A stretch of DNA of 64,000 bases from Auanema rhodensis. Its lineage: Eukaryota > Nematoda > Chromadorea > Rhabditida > Rhabditidae. A model generated the notes under the pieces. That model had not been told where the DNA came from and did not search any database. It saw nothing but the letters and a program-made list of their open reading frames with translations. The stretch spans positions 22,459,638 through 22,523,637 of the forward strand of contig OZ059900.1 in NCBI GenBank assembly GCA_964057225.1, read 5' to 3'. Numbering within the stretch: the first letter of the stretch is position 1; each line of letters begins with the position of its first letter. Positions 11,620 to 24,260 of this stretch are shown in pieces. Made by a program: the position numbers and the translations under genes.

Positions 11620-11959
11620 TTTGACTTACGATTTCATGTGTTCAAACTCATGCAATGTCAATGAAACCTAGCTCAAAATTGTTCCTACAACGTCTAGTTC
11701 CACTTTCACGACAAAAAACAGGGGTTAGAAAATTAAGGAAATTAGCATATTCTGAGGGCACGCCTCTATGGCTTATATTGATTAAATCGATTTTTGTTCA
11801 TATGATTCGTCAAATGCATTGAATTTCAGCGTGTTACATACTAAAATGAAGTGTTTTACATGCTGAACACTAGAAAAATACAAAAACACAGTATTTCCCA
11901 TGAGAAATATTTTATTATGCTGGAAAACCAGTTTTTGGAAATTTCGCTGTAAACAAGGT
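11620..11959. repeat. Variant monomer X, copy 1 (340 bp)
   Basis: This copy carries A6 instead of A7, CGCCTCTATGGCTTATATT in place of the usual CGCCCCTTATGGCTAATATT, ATGATTCGTC, GCATTGAATTTC and AAGTGTTTTAC. The two single-base losses explain its 340-bp length. The changes hit both the inner stem and the right outer arm of the composite dyad, so this class should not form that structure in full. It leads a higher-order repeat unit. Confidence 0.92.
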
Positions 11960-14010
11960 TTTGACTTACGATTTCATGTGTTCAAACTCATGCAATGTCA
12001 ATGAAACCTAGCTCAAAATTGTTCCTACAACGTCTAGTTCCACTTTCACGACAAAAAACAGGGGTTAGAAAATTAAGGAAATTAGCATATTCTGAGGGCA
12101 CGCCCCTTATGGCTAATATTGATTAAATCGATTTTTGTTCATATGAGTCGTCAAATGCAACGAATTTCAGCGTGTTACATACTAAAATGAAGCATTTTAC
12201 ATGCTGAACACTATAAAAATACAAAAACACAGTATTTCCCATGAGAAATATTTTATTATGCTGGAAAACCAGTTTTTGGAAATTTCGCTGTAAACAAGGT
12301 TTTGACTTACGATTTCATGTGTTCAAACTCATGCAATGTCAATGAAACCTAGCTCAAAATTGTTCCTACAACGTCTAATTCCACTTTCACGACAAAAAAA
12401 CAGGGGTTAGAAAATTAAGGAAATTAGCATATTCTGAGGGCACGCCCCTTATGGCTAATATTGATTAAATCGATTTTTGTTCATATGAGTCGTCAAATGC
12501 AACGAATTTTAGCGTGTTACATACTAAAATGAAGCATTTTACATGCTGAACACTAGAAAAATACAAAAACACAGTATTTCCCATGAGAAATATTTTATTA
12601 TGCTGGAAAACCAGTTTTTGGAAATTTCGCTGTAAACAAGGTTTTGACTTACGATTTCATGTGTTCAAACTCATGCAATGTCAATGAAACCTAGCTCAAA
12701 ATTGTTCGTACAACGTCTAGTTCCACTTTCACGACAAAAAAACAGGGGTTAGAAAATTAAGGAAATTAGCATATTCTGAGGGCACGCCCCTTATGGCTAA
12801 TATTGATTAAATCGATTTTTGTTCATATGAGTCGTCAAATGCAACGAATTTTAGCGTGTTACATACTAAAATGAAGCATTTTACATGCTGAACACTAGAA
12901 AAATACAAAAACACAGTATTTCCCATGAGAAATATTTTATTATGCTGGAAAACCAGTTTTTGGAAATTTCGCTGTAAACAAGGTTTTGACTTACGATTTC
13001 ATGTGTTCAAACTCATGCAATGTCAATGAAACCTAGCTCAAAATTGTTCGTACAACGTCTAGTTCCACTTTCACGACAAAAAAACAGGGGTTAGAAAATT
13101 AAGGAAATTAGCATATTCTGAGGGCACGCCCCTTATGGCTAATATTGATTAAATCGATTTTTGTTCATATGAGTCGTCAAATGCAACGAATTTCAGCGTA
13201 TTACAAACTAAAATGAAGTATTTCACATGCTGAACACTAGAAAAATACAAAAACACAGTATTTCCCATGAGAAATATTTTATTATGCTGGAAAACCAGTT
13301 TTTGGAAATTTCGCTGTAAACAAGGTTTTGACTTACGATTTCATGTGTTCAAACTCATGCAATGTCAATGAAACCTTGCTCAAAATTGTTCCTACAACGT
13401 CTAGTTCCACTTTCACGACAAAAAAACAGGGGTTAGAAAATTTAGGAAATTAGCATATTCTGAGGGCACGCCCCTTATGGCTAATATTGATTAAATCGAT
13501 TTTTGTTCATATGAGTCGTCAAATGAAACGAATTTCAGGGTGTTACATACTAAAATGAAGCATTTTACATGCTGAACACTATAAAAATACAAAAACACAG
13601 TATTTCCCATGAGAAATATTTTATTATGCTGGAAAACCAGTTTTTGGAAAGTTCGCTGTAAACAAGGTTTTGACTTACGATTTCATGTGTTCAAACTCAT
13701 GCAATGTCAATGAAACCTAGCTCAAAATTGTTCCTACAACGTCTAATTCCACTTTCACGACAAAAAAACAGGGGTTAGAAAATTAAGGAAATTAGCACAT
13801 TCTGAGGGCACGCCCCTTATGGCTCATATTGATTAAATCGATTTTTGTTCATATGAGTCGTCAAATGCAACGAATTTCAGCGTGTTACATACTAAAATGA
13901 AGTATTTTACATGCTGAACACTAGAAAAATACAAAAACACAGTATTTCCCATGAGAAATATTTTATTATGCTGGAAAACCAGTTTTTGGAAATTTCGCTG
14001 TAAACAAGGT
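11620..14010. repeat. 7-mer higher-order repeat led by the 340-bp variant
   Basis: Starts are 11620, 11960, 12301, 12643, 12985, 13327 and 13669. The order is X (340-bp variant), Y1 (A6 run, CTATAAAAA), Y2 (CTAATT, TTTTAGCGTG), Y3 (TTCGTAC, TTTTAGCGTG), Y4 (GCGTATTACAAAC), Y5 (CCTTGCTC, CAGGGTG), Y6 (CTAATT, GCACATT). The next unit restarts with X at 14011. The block 11960-14350 reappears at 58093-60483 in the same order, offset 46,133 bp. Confidence 0.92.
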
Positions 14011-14350
14011 TTTGACTTACGATTTCATGTGTTCAAACTCATGCAATGTCAATGAAACCTAGCTCAAAATTGTTCCTACAACGTCTAGTTCCACTTTCAC
14101 GACAAAAAACAGGGGTTAGAAAATTAAGGAAATTAGCATATTCTGAGGGCACGCCTCTATGGCTTATATTGATTAAATCGATTTTTGTTCATATGATTCG
14201 TCAAATGCATTGAATTTCAGCGTGTTACATACTAAAATGAAGTGTTTTACATGCTGAACACTAGAAAAATACAAAAACACAGTATTTCCCATGAGAAATA
14301 TTTTATTATGCTGGAAAACCAGTTTTTGAAAATTTCGCTGTAAACAAGGT
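14011..14350. repeat. Variant monomer X, copy 2 (340 bp)
   Basis: It has the same set of marks as the X copy at 11620, 2391 bp upstream, plus TTTTTGAAAATTTC near its end instead of TTTTTGGAAATTTC. That extra change is shared with the X copies at 17427 and 60144, so those three are closer to each other than to the first. Confidence 0.92.
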
Positions 14351-17300
14351 TTTGACTTACGATTTCATGTGTTCAAACTCATGCAATGTCAATGAAACCT
14401 AGCTCAAAATTGTTCCTACAACGTCTAGTTCCACTTTCACGACAAAAAACAGGGGTTAGAAAATTAAGGAAATTAGCATATTCTGAGGGCACGCCCCTTA
14501 TGGCTAATATTGATTAAATCGATTTTTGTTCATATGAGTCGTCAAATGCAACGAATTTCAGCGTGTTACATACTAAAATGAAGCATTTTACATGCTGAAC
14601 ACTATAAAAATACAAAAACACAGTATTTCCCATGAGAAATATTTTATTATGCTGGAAAACCAGTTTTTGGAAATTTCGCTGTAAACAAGGTTTTGACTTA
14701 CGATTTCATGTGTTCAAACTCATGCAATGTCAATGAAACCTAGCTCAAAATTGTTCCTACAACGTCTAATTCCACTTTCACGACAAAAAAACAGGGGTTA
14801 GAAAATTAAGGAAATTAGCATATTCTGAGGGCACGCCCCTTATGGCTAATATTGATTAAATCGATTTTTGTTCATATGAGTCGTCAAATGCAACGAATTT
14901 TAGCGTGTTACATACTAAAATGAAGCATTTTACATGCTGAACACTAGAAAAATACAAAAACACAGTATTTCCCATGAGAAATATTTTATTATGCTGGAAA
15001 ACCAGTTTTTGGAAATTTCGCTGTAAACAAGGTTTTGACTTACGATTTCATGTGTTCAAACTCATGCAATGTCAATGAAACCTAGCTCAAAATTGTTCGT
15101 ACAACGTCTAGTTCCACTTTCACGACAAAAAAACAGGGGTTAGAAAATTAAGGAAATTAGCATATTCTGAGGGCACGCCCCTTATGGCTAATATTGATTA
15201 AATCGATTTTTGTTCATATGAGTCGTCAAATGCAACGAATTTTAGCGTGTTACATACTAAAATGAAGCATTTTACATGCTGAACACTAGAAAAATACAAA
15301 AACACAGTATTTCCCATGAGAAATATTTTATTATGCTGGAAAACCAGTTTTTGGAAATTTCGCTGTAAACAAGGTTTTGACTTACGATTTCATGTGTTCA
15401 AACTCATGCAATGTCAATGAAACCTAGCTCAAAATTGTTCCTACAACGTCTAGTTCCACTTTCACGACAAAAAACAGGGGTTAGAAAATTAAGGAAATTA
15501 GCATATTCTGAGGGCACGCCCCTTATGGCTAATATTGATTAAATCGATTTTTGTTCATATGAGTCGTCAAATGCAACGAATTTCAGCGTGTTACATACTA
15601 AAATGAAGCATTTTACATGCTGAACACTATAAAAATACAAAAACACAGTATTTCCCATGAGAAATATTTTATTATGCTGGAAAACCAGTTTTTGGAAATT
15701 TCGCTGTAAACAAGGTTTTGACTTACGATTTCATGTGTTCAAACTCATGCAATGTCAATGAAACCTAGCTCAAAATTGTTCCTACAACGTCTAATTCCAC
15801 TTTCACGACAAAAAAACAGGGGTTAGAAAATTAAGGAAATTAGCATATTCTGAGGGCACGCCCCTTATGGCTAATATTGATTAAATCGATTTTTGTTCAT
15901 ATGAGTCGTCAAATGCAACGAATTTTAGCGTGTTACATACTAAAATGAAGCATTTTACATGCTGAACACTAGAAAAATACAAAAACACAGTATTTCCCAT
16001 GAGAAATATTTTATTATGCTGGAAAACCAGTTTTTGGAAATTTCGCTGTAAACAAGGTTTTGACTTACGATTTCATGTGTTCAAACTCATGCAATGTCAA
16101 TGAAACCTAGCTCAAAATTGTTCGTACAACGTCTAGTTCCACTTTCACGACAAAAAAACAGGGGTTAGAAAATTAAGGAAATTAGCATATTCTGAGGGCA
16201 CGCCCCTTATGGCTAATATTGATTAAATCGATTTTTGTTCATATGAGTCGTCAAATGCAACGAATTTTAGCGTGTTACATACTAAAATGAAGCATTTTAC
16301 ATGCTGAACACTAGAAAAATACAAAAACACAGTATTTCCCATGAGAAATATTTTATTATGCTGGAAAACCAGTTTTTGGAAATTTCGCTGTAAACAAGGT
16401 TTTGACTTACGATTTCATGTGTTCAAACTCATGCAATGTCAATGAAACCTAGCTCAAAATTGTTCGTACAACGTCTAGTTCCACTTTCACGACAAAAAAA
16501 CAGGGGTTAGAAAATTAAGGAAATTAGCATATTCTGAGGGCACGCCCCTTATGGCTAATATTGATTAAATCGATTTTTGTTCATATGAGTCGTCAAATGC
16601 AACGAATTTCAGCGTATTACAAACTAAAATGAAGTATTTCACATGCTGAACACTAGAAAAATACAAAAACACAGTATTTCCCATGAGAAATATTTTATTA
16701 TGCTGGAAAACCAGTTTTTGGAAATTTCGCTGTAAACAAGGTTTTGACTTACGATTTCATGTGTTCAAACTCATGCAATGTCAATGAAACCTTGCTCAAA
16801 ATTGTTCCTACAACGTCTAGTTCCACTTTCACGACAAAAAAACAGGAGTTAGAAAATTTAGGAAATTAGCATATTCTGAGGGCACGCCCCTTATGGCTAA
16901 TATTGATTAAATCGATTTTTGTTCATATGAGTCGTCAAATGAAACGAATTTCAGGGTGTTACATACTAAAATGAAGCATTTTACATGCTGAACACTATAA
17001 AAATACAAAAACACAGTATTTCCCATGAGAAATATTTTATTATGCTGGAAAACCAGTTTTTGGAAAGTTCGCTGTAAACAAGGTTTTGACTTACGATTTC
17101 ATGTGTTCAAACTCATGCAATGTCAATGAAACCTAGCTCAAAATTGTTCCTACAACGTCTAATTCCACTTTCACGACAAAAAAACAGGGGTTAGAAAATT
17201 AAGGAAATTAGCACATTCTGAGGGCACGCCCCTTATGGCTAATATTGATTAAATCGATTTTTGTTCATATGAGTCGTCAAATGCAACGAATTTCAGCGTG

Positions 17301-17426
17301 TTACATACTAAAATGAAGTATTTTACATGCTGAACACTAGAAAAATACAAAAACACAGTATTTCCCATGAGAAATATTTTATTATGCTGGAAAACCAGTT
17401 TTTGGAAATTTCGCTGTAAACAAGGT
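14011..17426. repeat. 10-mer higher-order repeat (7-mer plus internal trimer)
   Basis: Starts are 14011, 14351, 14692, 15034, 15376, 15717, 16059, 16401, 16743 and 17085. The order is X, Y1, Y2, Y3, Y1, Y2, Y3, Y4, Y5, Y6. The Y1-Y2-Y3 trimer at 14351-15375 (1025 bp) is repeated at 15376-16400, so this unit is the preceding 7-mer enlarged by one trimer duplication. A private change CAGGAGTTAG is near 16850. Confidence 0.92.
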
Positions 17427-17766
17427 TTTGACTTACGATTTCATGTGTTCAAACTCATGCAATGTCAATGAAACCTAGCTCAAAATTGTTCCTACAACGT
17501 CTAGTTCCACTTTCACGACAAAAAACAGGGGTTAGAAAATTAAGGAAATTAGCATATTCTGAGGGCACGCCTCTATGGCTTATATTGATTAAATCGATTT
17601 TTGTTCATATGATTCGTCAAATGCATCGAATTTCAGCGTGTTACATACTAAAATGAAGTGTTTTACATGCTGAACACTAGAAAAATACAAAAACACAGTA
17701 TTTCCCATGAGAAATATTTTATTATGCTGGAAAACCAGTTTTTGAAAATTTCGCTGTAAACAAGGT
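17427..17766. repeat. Variant monomer X, copy 3 (340 bp), with chance ORF
   Basis: It has the X marks and the TTTTTGAAAATTTC change. It is unique among the four in reading GCATCGAATTTC where the others read GCATTGAATTTC. That T-to-C change removes a TGA stop and leaves a 64-codon open frame at 17462-17656, which is not regarded as a gene (see the rejected list). Confidence 0.92.
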
Positions 17767-20159
17767 TTTGACTTACGATTTCATGTGTTCAAACTCATGC
17801 AATGTCAATGAAACCTAGCTCAAAATTGTTCCTACAACGTCTAGTTCCACTTTCACGACAAAAAACAGGGGTTAGAAAATTAAGGAAATTAGCATATTCT
17901 GAGGGCACGCCCCTTATGGCTAATATTGATTAAATCGATTTTTGTTCATATGAGTCGTCAAATGCAACGAATTTCAGCGTGTTACATACTAAAATGAAGC
18001 ATTTTACATGCTGAACACTATAAAAATACAAAAACACAGTATTTCCCATGAGAAATATTTTATTATGCTGGAAAACCAGTTTTTGGAAATTTCGCTGTAA
18101 ACAAGGTTTTGACTTACGATTTCATGTGTTCAAACTCATGCAATGTCAATGAAACCTAGCTCAAAATTGTTCCTACAACGTCTAATTCCACTTTCACGAC
18201 AAAAAAACAGGGGTTAGAAAATTAAGGAAATTAGCATATTCTGAGGGCACGCCCCTTATGGCTAATATTGATTAAATCGATTTTTGTTCATATGAGTCGT
18301 CAAATGCAACGAATTTTAGCGTGTTACATACTAAAATGAAGCATTTTACATGCTGAACACTAGAAAAATACAAAAACACAGTATTTCCCATGAGAAATAT
18401 TTTATTATGCTGGAAAACCAGTTTTTGGAAATTTCGCTGTAAACAAGGTTTTGACTTACGATTTCATGTGTTCAAACTCATGCAATGTCAATGAAACCTA
18501 GCTCAAAATTGTTCGTACAACGTCTAGTTCCACTTTCACGACAAAAAAACAGGGGTTAGAAAATTAAGGAAATTAGCATATTCTGAGGGCACGCCCCTTA
18601 TGGCTAATATTGATTAAATCGATTTTTGTTCATATGAGTCGTCAAATGCAACGAATTTTAGCGTGTTACATACTAAAATGAAGCATTTTACATGCTGAAC
18701 ACTAGAAAAATACAAAAACACAGTATTTCCCATGAGAAATATTTTATTATGCTGGAAAACCAGTTTTTGGAAATTTCGCTGTAAACAAGGTTTTGACTTA
18801 CGATTTCATGTGTTCAAACTCATGCAATGTCAATGAAACCTAGCTCAAAATTGTTCGTACAACGTCTAGTTCCACTTTCACGACAAAAAAACAGGGGTTA
18901 GAAAATTAAGGAAATTAGCATATTCTGAGGGCACGCCCCTTATGGCTAATATTGATTAAATCGATTTTTGTTCATATGAGTCGTCAAATGCAACGAATTT
19001 TAGCGTGTTACATACTAAAATGAAGCATTTTACATGCTGAACACTAGAAAAATACAAAAACACAGTATTTCCCATGAGAAATATTTTATTATGCTGGAAA
19101 ACCAGTTTTTGGAAATTTCGCTGTAAACAAGGTTTTGACTTACGATTTCATGTGTTCAAACTCATGCAATGTCAATGAAACCTAGCTCAAAATTGTTCGT
19201 ACAACGTCTAGTTCCACTTTCACGACAAAAAAACAGGGGTTAGAAAATTAAGGAAATTAGCATATTCTGAGGGCACGCCCCTTATGGTTAATATTGATTA
19301 AATCGATTTTTGTTCATATGAGTCGTCAAATGCAACGAATTTCAGCGTGTTACATACTAAAATGAAGCATTTTACATGCTGAACACTAGAAAAATACAAA
19401 AACACAGTATTTCCCATGAGAAATATTTTATTATGCTGGAAAACCAGTTTTTGGAAATTTCGCTGTAAACAAGGTTTTGACTTACGATTTCATGTGTTCA
19501 AACTCATGCAATGTCAATGAAACCTAGCTCAAAATTGTTCCTACAACGTCTAGTTCCACTTTCACGACAAAAAAACAGGGGTTAGAAAATTTAGGAAATT
19601 AGCATATTCTGAGGGCACGCCCCTTATGGCTAATATTGATTAAATCGATTTTTGTTCATATGAGTCGTCAAATGCAACGAATTTCAGCGTATTACAAACT
19701 AAAATGAAGTATTTCACATGCTGAACACTAGAAAAATACAAAAACACAGTATTTCCCATGAGAAATATTTTATTATGCTGGAAAACCAGTTTTTGGAAAT
19801 TTCGCTGTAAACAAGGTTTTGACTTACGATTTCATGTGTTCAAACTCATGCAATGTCAATGAAACCTTGCTCAAAATTGTTCCTACAACGTCTAGATCCA
19901 CTTTCACGACAAAAAAACAGGGGTTAGAAAATTTAGGAAATTAGCATATTCTGAGGGCACGCCCCTTATGGCTAATATTGATTAAATCGATTTTTGTTCA
20001 TATGAGTCGTCAAATGAAACGAATTTCAGGGTGTTACATACTAAAATGAAGCATTTTACATGCTGAACACTATAAAAATACAAAAACACAGTATTTCCCA
20101 TGAGAAATATTTTATTATGCTGGAAAACCAGTTTTTGGAAAGTTCGCTGTAAACAAGGT
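17427..20159. repeat. Array segment: X-led block with repeated Y3
   Basis: Starts are 17427, 17767, 18108, 18450, 18792, 19134, 19476 and 19818. It begins X, Y1, Y2, Y3, then a second Y3-like monomer (18792), a mixed monomer (19134, with private GGTTAAT), a Y4-like monomer and Y5 (private CTAGATCC at 19895). Monomers from 19134 onward correspond in order to those from 61167 at the right end of the window. Confidence 0.85.
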
Positions 20160-21868
20160 TTTGACTTACGATTTCATGTGTTCAAACTCATGCAATGTCA
20201 ATGAAACCTAGCTCAAAATTGTTCCTACAACGTCTAATTCCACTTTCACGACAAAAAAACAGGGGTTAGAAAATTAAGGAAATTAGCACATTCTGAGGGC
20301 ACGCCCCTTATGGCTAATATTGATTAAATCGATTTTTGTTCATATGAGTCGTCAAATGCAACGAATTTCAGCGTGTTACATACTAAAATGAAGTATTTTA
20401 CATGCTGAACACTAGAAAAATACAAAAACACAGTATTTCCCATGAGAAATATTTTATTATGCTGGAAAACCAGTTTTTGGAAATTTCGCTGTAAACAAGG
20501 TTTTGACTTACGATTTCATGTGTTCAAACTCATGCAATGTCAATGAAACCTAGCTCAAAATTGTTCCTACAACGTCTAGTTCCACTTTCACGACAAAAAA
20601 ACAGGGGTTAGAAAATTTAGGAAATTAGCATATTCTGAGGGCACGCCCCTTATGGCTAATATTGATTAAATCGATTTTTGTTCATATGAGTCGTCAAATG
20701 CAACGAATTTCAGCGTATTACAAACTAAAATGAAGTATTTCACATGCTGAACACTAGAAAAATACAAAAACACAGTATTTCCCATGAGAAATATTTTATT
20801 ATGCTGGAAAACCAGTTTTTGGAAAGTTCGCTGTAAACAAGGTTTTGACTTACGATTTCATGTGTTCAAACTCATGCAATGTCAATGAAACCTAGCTCAA
20901 AATTGTTCCTACAACGTCTAATTCCACTTTCACGACAAAAAAACAGGGGTTAGAAAATTAAGGAAATTAGCACATTCTGAGGGCACGCCCCTTATGGCTA
21001 ATATTGATTAAATCGATTTTTGTTCATATGAGTCGTCAAATGCAACGAATTTCAGCGTGTTACATACTAAAATGAAGTATTTTACATGCTGAACACTAGA
21101 GAAATACAAAAACACAGTATTTCCCATAAGAAATATTTTATTATGCTGGAAAACCAGTTTTTGGAAATTTCGCTGTAAACAAGGTTTTGACTTACGATTT
21201 CATGTGTTCAAACTCATGCAATGTCAATGAAACCTAGCTCAAAATTGTTCGTACAACGTCTAGTTCCACTTTCACGACAAAAAAACAGGGGTTAGAAAAT
21301 TAAGGAAATTAGCATATTCTGAGGGCACGCCCCTTATGGCTAATATTGATTAAATCGATTTTTGTTCATATGAGTAGTCAAATGCAACGAATTTCAGCGT
21401 GTTACATACTTAAATGAAGCATTTTACATGCTGAACACTAGAAAAATACAAAAACACAGTATTTCCCATGAGAAATATTTTATTATACTGGAAACCAGTT
21501 TTTGGAATTTTCGCTGTAAACAAGGTTTTGACTTACAATTTCATGTGTTCAAACTCATGCAATGTCAATGAAACCTAGCTCAAAATTGTTCGTACAACGT
21601 CTAGTTCCACTTTCACGACAAAAAAACAGGGGTTAGAAAATTAAGGAAATTAGCATATTCTGAGGGCACGCCCCTTATGGCTAATATTGATTAAATCGAT
21701 TTTTGTTCATATGAGTCGTCAAATGAAACGAATTTCAGGGTGTTACATACTAAAATGAAGCATTTTACATGCTGAACACTATAAAAATACAAAAACACAG
21801 TATTTCCCATGAGAAATATTTTATTATGCTGGAAAACCAGTTTTTGGAAAGTTCGCTGTAAACAAGGT
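20160..21868. repeat. 5-mer higher-order step (1709 bp)
   Basis: Starts are 20160, 20502, 20844, 21186 and 21527. Its monomers align with those at 21869, 22211, 22553, 22895 and 23236: Y6-like; GCGTATTACAAAC with GGAAAGTTCG; CTAGAGAAATAC with CATAAG; GAGTAGTC with ACTTAAATG; then a less similar fifth. The monomer at 21527 carries TTACAATTTC, a CpG-to-CpA change also found at 45792, 48867, 52625 and 63902. Confidence 0.8.
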
Positions 21869-24260
21869 TTTGACTTACGATTTCATGTGTTCAAACTCAT
21901 GCAATGTCAATGAAACCTAGCTCAAAATTGTTCCTACAACGTCTAATTCCACTTTCACGACAAAAAAACAGGGGTTAGAAAATTAAGGAAATTAGCACAT
22001 TCTGAGGGCACGCCCCTTATGGCTAATATTGATTAAATCGATTTTTGTTCATATGAGTCGTCAAATGCAACGAATTTCAGCGTGTTACATACTAAAATGA
22101 AGTATTTTACATGCTGAACACTAGAAAAATACAAAAACACAGTATTTCCCATGAGAAATATTTTATTATGCTGGAAAACCAGTTTTTGGAAATTTCGCTG
22201 TAAACAAGGTTTTGACTTACGATTTCATGTGTTCAAACTCATGCAATGTCAATGAAACCTAGCTCAAAATTGTTCCTACAACGTCTAGTTCCACTTTCAC
22301 GACAAAAAAACAGGGGTTAGAAAATTTAGGAAATTAGCATATTCTGAGGGCACGCCCCTTATGGCTAATATTGATTAAATCGATTTTTGTTCATATGAGT
22401 CGTCAAATGCAACGAATTTCAGCGTATTACAAACTAAAATGGAGTATTTCACATGCTGAACACTAGAAAAATACAAAAACACAGTATTTCCCATGAGAAA
22501 TATTTTATTATGCTGGAAAACCAGTTTTTGGAAAGTTCGCTGTAAACAAGGTTTTGACTTACGATTTCATGTGTTCAAACTCATGCAATGTCAATGAAAC
22601 CTAGCTCAAAATTGTTCCTACAACGTCTAATTCCACTTTCACGACAAAAAAACAGGGGTTAGAAAATTAAGGAAATTAGCACATTCTGAGGGCACGCCCC
22701 TTATGGCTAATATTGATTAAATCGATTTTTGTTCATATGAGTCGTCAAATGCAACGAATTTCAGCGTGTTACATACTAAAATGAAGTATTTTACATGCTG
22801 AACACTAGAGAAATACAAAAACACAGTATTTCCCATAAGAAATATTTTATTATGCTGGAAAACCAGTTTTTGGAAATTTCGCTGTAAACAAGGTTTTGAC
22901 TTACGATTTCATGTGTTCAAACTCATGCAATGTCAATGAAACCTAGCTCAAAATTGTTCGTACAACGTCTAGTTCCACTTTCACGACAAAAAAACAGGGG
23001 TTAGAAAATTAAGGAAATTAGCATATTCTGAGGGCACGCCCCTTATGGCTAATATTGATTAAATCGATTTTTGTTCATATGAGTAGTCAAATGCAACGAA
23101 TTTCAGCGTGTTACATACTTAAATGAAGCATTTTACATGCTGAACACTAGAAAAATACAAAAACACAGTATTTCCCATGAGAAATATTTTATTATGCTGG
23201 AAACCAGTTTTTGGAATTTTCGCTGTAAACAAGGTTTTGACTTACGATTTCATGTGTTCAAACTCATGCAATGTCAATAAAACCTAGCTCAAAATTGTTC
23301 GTACAACGTCTAGTTCCACTTTCACGACAAAAAAACAGGGGTTAGAAAATTTAGGAAATTAGCATATTCTGAGGGCACGCCCCTTATGGCTAATATTGAT
23401 TAAATCGATTTTTGTTCATATAAGTCGTCAAATGCAACGAATTTCAGCGTGTTACATACTAAAATGAAGTATTTTACATGCTGAACACTAGAAAAATACA
23501 AAAACACAGTATTTCCCATGAGAAATATTTTATTATGCTGGAAAACCAGTTTTTGGAAATTTCGCTGTAAACAAGGTTATGACTTACGATTTCATGTGTT
23601 CAAACTCATGCAATGTCAATGAAACCTAGCTCAAAATTGTTCGTACAACGTCTAGTTCCACTTTCACGACAAAAAAACAGGGGTTAGAAAATTTAGGAAA
23701 TTAGCATATTCTGAGGGCACGCCCCTTATGGCTAATATTGATTAAATCGATTTTTGTTCATATGAGTCGTCAAATGCAACGAATTTCAGCGTGTTACATA
23801 CTAAAATGAAGTATTTTACATGCTGAACACTAGAAAAATACAAAAACACAGTATTTCCCATGAGAAATATTTTATTATGCTGGAAAACCAGTTTTTGGAA
23901 ATTTCGCTGTAAACAAGGTTTTGACTTACGATTTCATGTGTTCAAACTCATGCAATGTCAATGAAACCTAGCTCAAAATTGTTCCTACAACGTCTAGTTC
24001 CACTTTCACGACAAAAAACAGGGGTTAGAAAATTAAGGAAATTAGCATATTCTGAGGGCACGCCCCTTATGGCTAATATTGATTAAATCGATTTTTGTTC
24101 ATATGAGTCGTCAAATGCAACGAATTTCAGCGTGTTACATACTAAAATGAACCATTTTACATGCTGAACACTAGAAAAATACAAAAACACAGTATTTCCC
24201 ATGAGAAATATTTTATTATGCTGGAAAACCACTTTTTGGAAATTTCGCTGTAAACAAGGT
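21869..24260. repeat. Second 7-mer higher-order repeat (2392 bp)
   Basis: Starts are 21869, 22211, 22553, 22895, 23236, 23578 and 23920. Diagnostic marks are AAAATGGAGTATTTC (22437), CTAGAGAAATAC, GAGTAGTC, CAATAAAACC (23276), GGTTATGAC (23575), GAACCATTTTAC (24149) and ACCACTTTTTGG (24228). The following unit repeats these marks in order. Confidence 0.9.

Noticed and set aside
17462-17656. 64-codon open reading frame on the + strand
   Set aside because: It lies wholly inside one X-type satellite monomer. It is open only because this copy has an A6 run, the CCTCT change and a private CATCGAA where the sister copies at 11620, 14011 and 60144 have CATTGAA, which gives a TGA stop. There is no ribosome-binding context, no conserved frame across copies and no recognisable domain, so it is a chance ORF.
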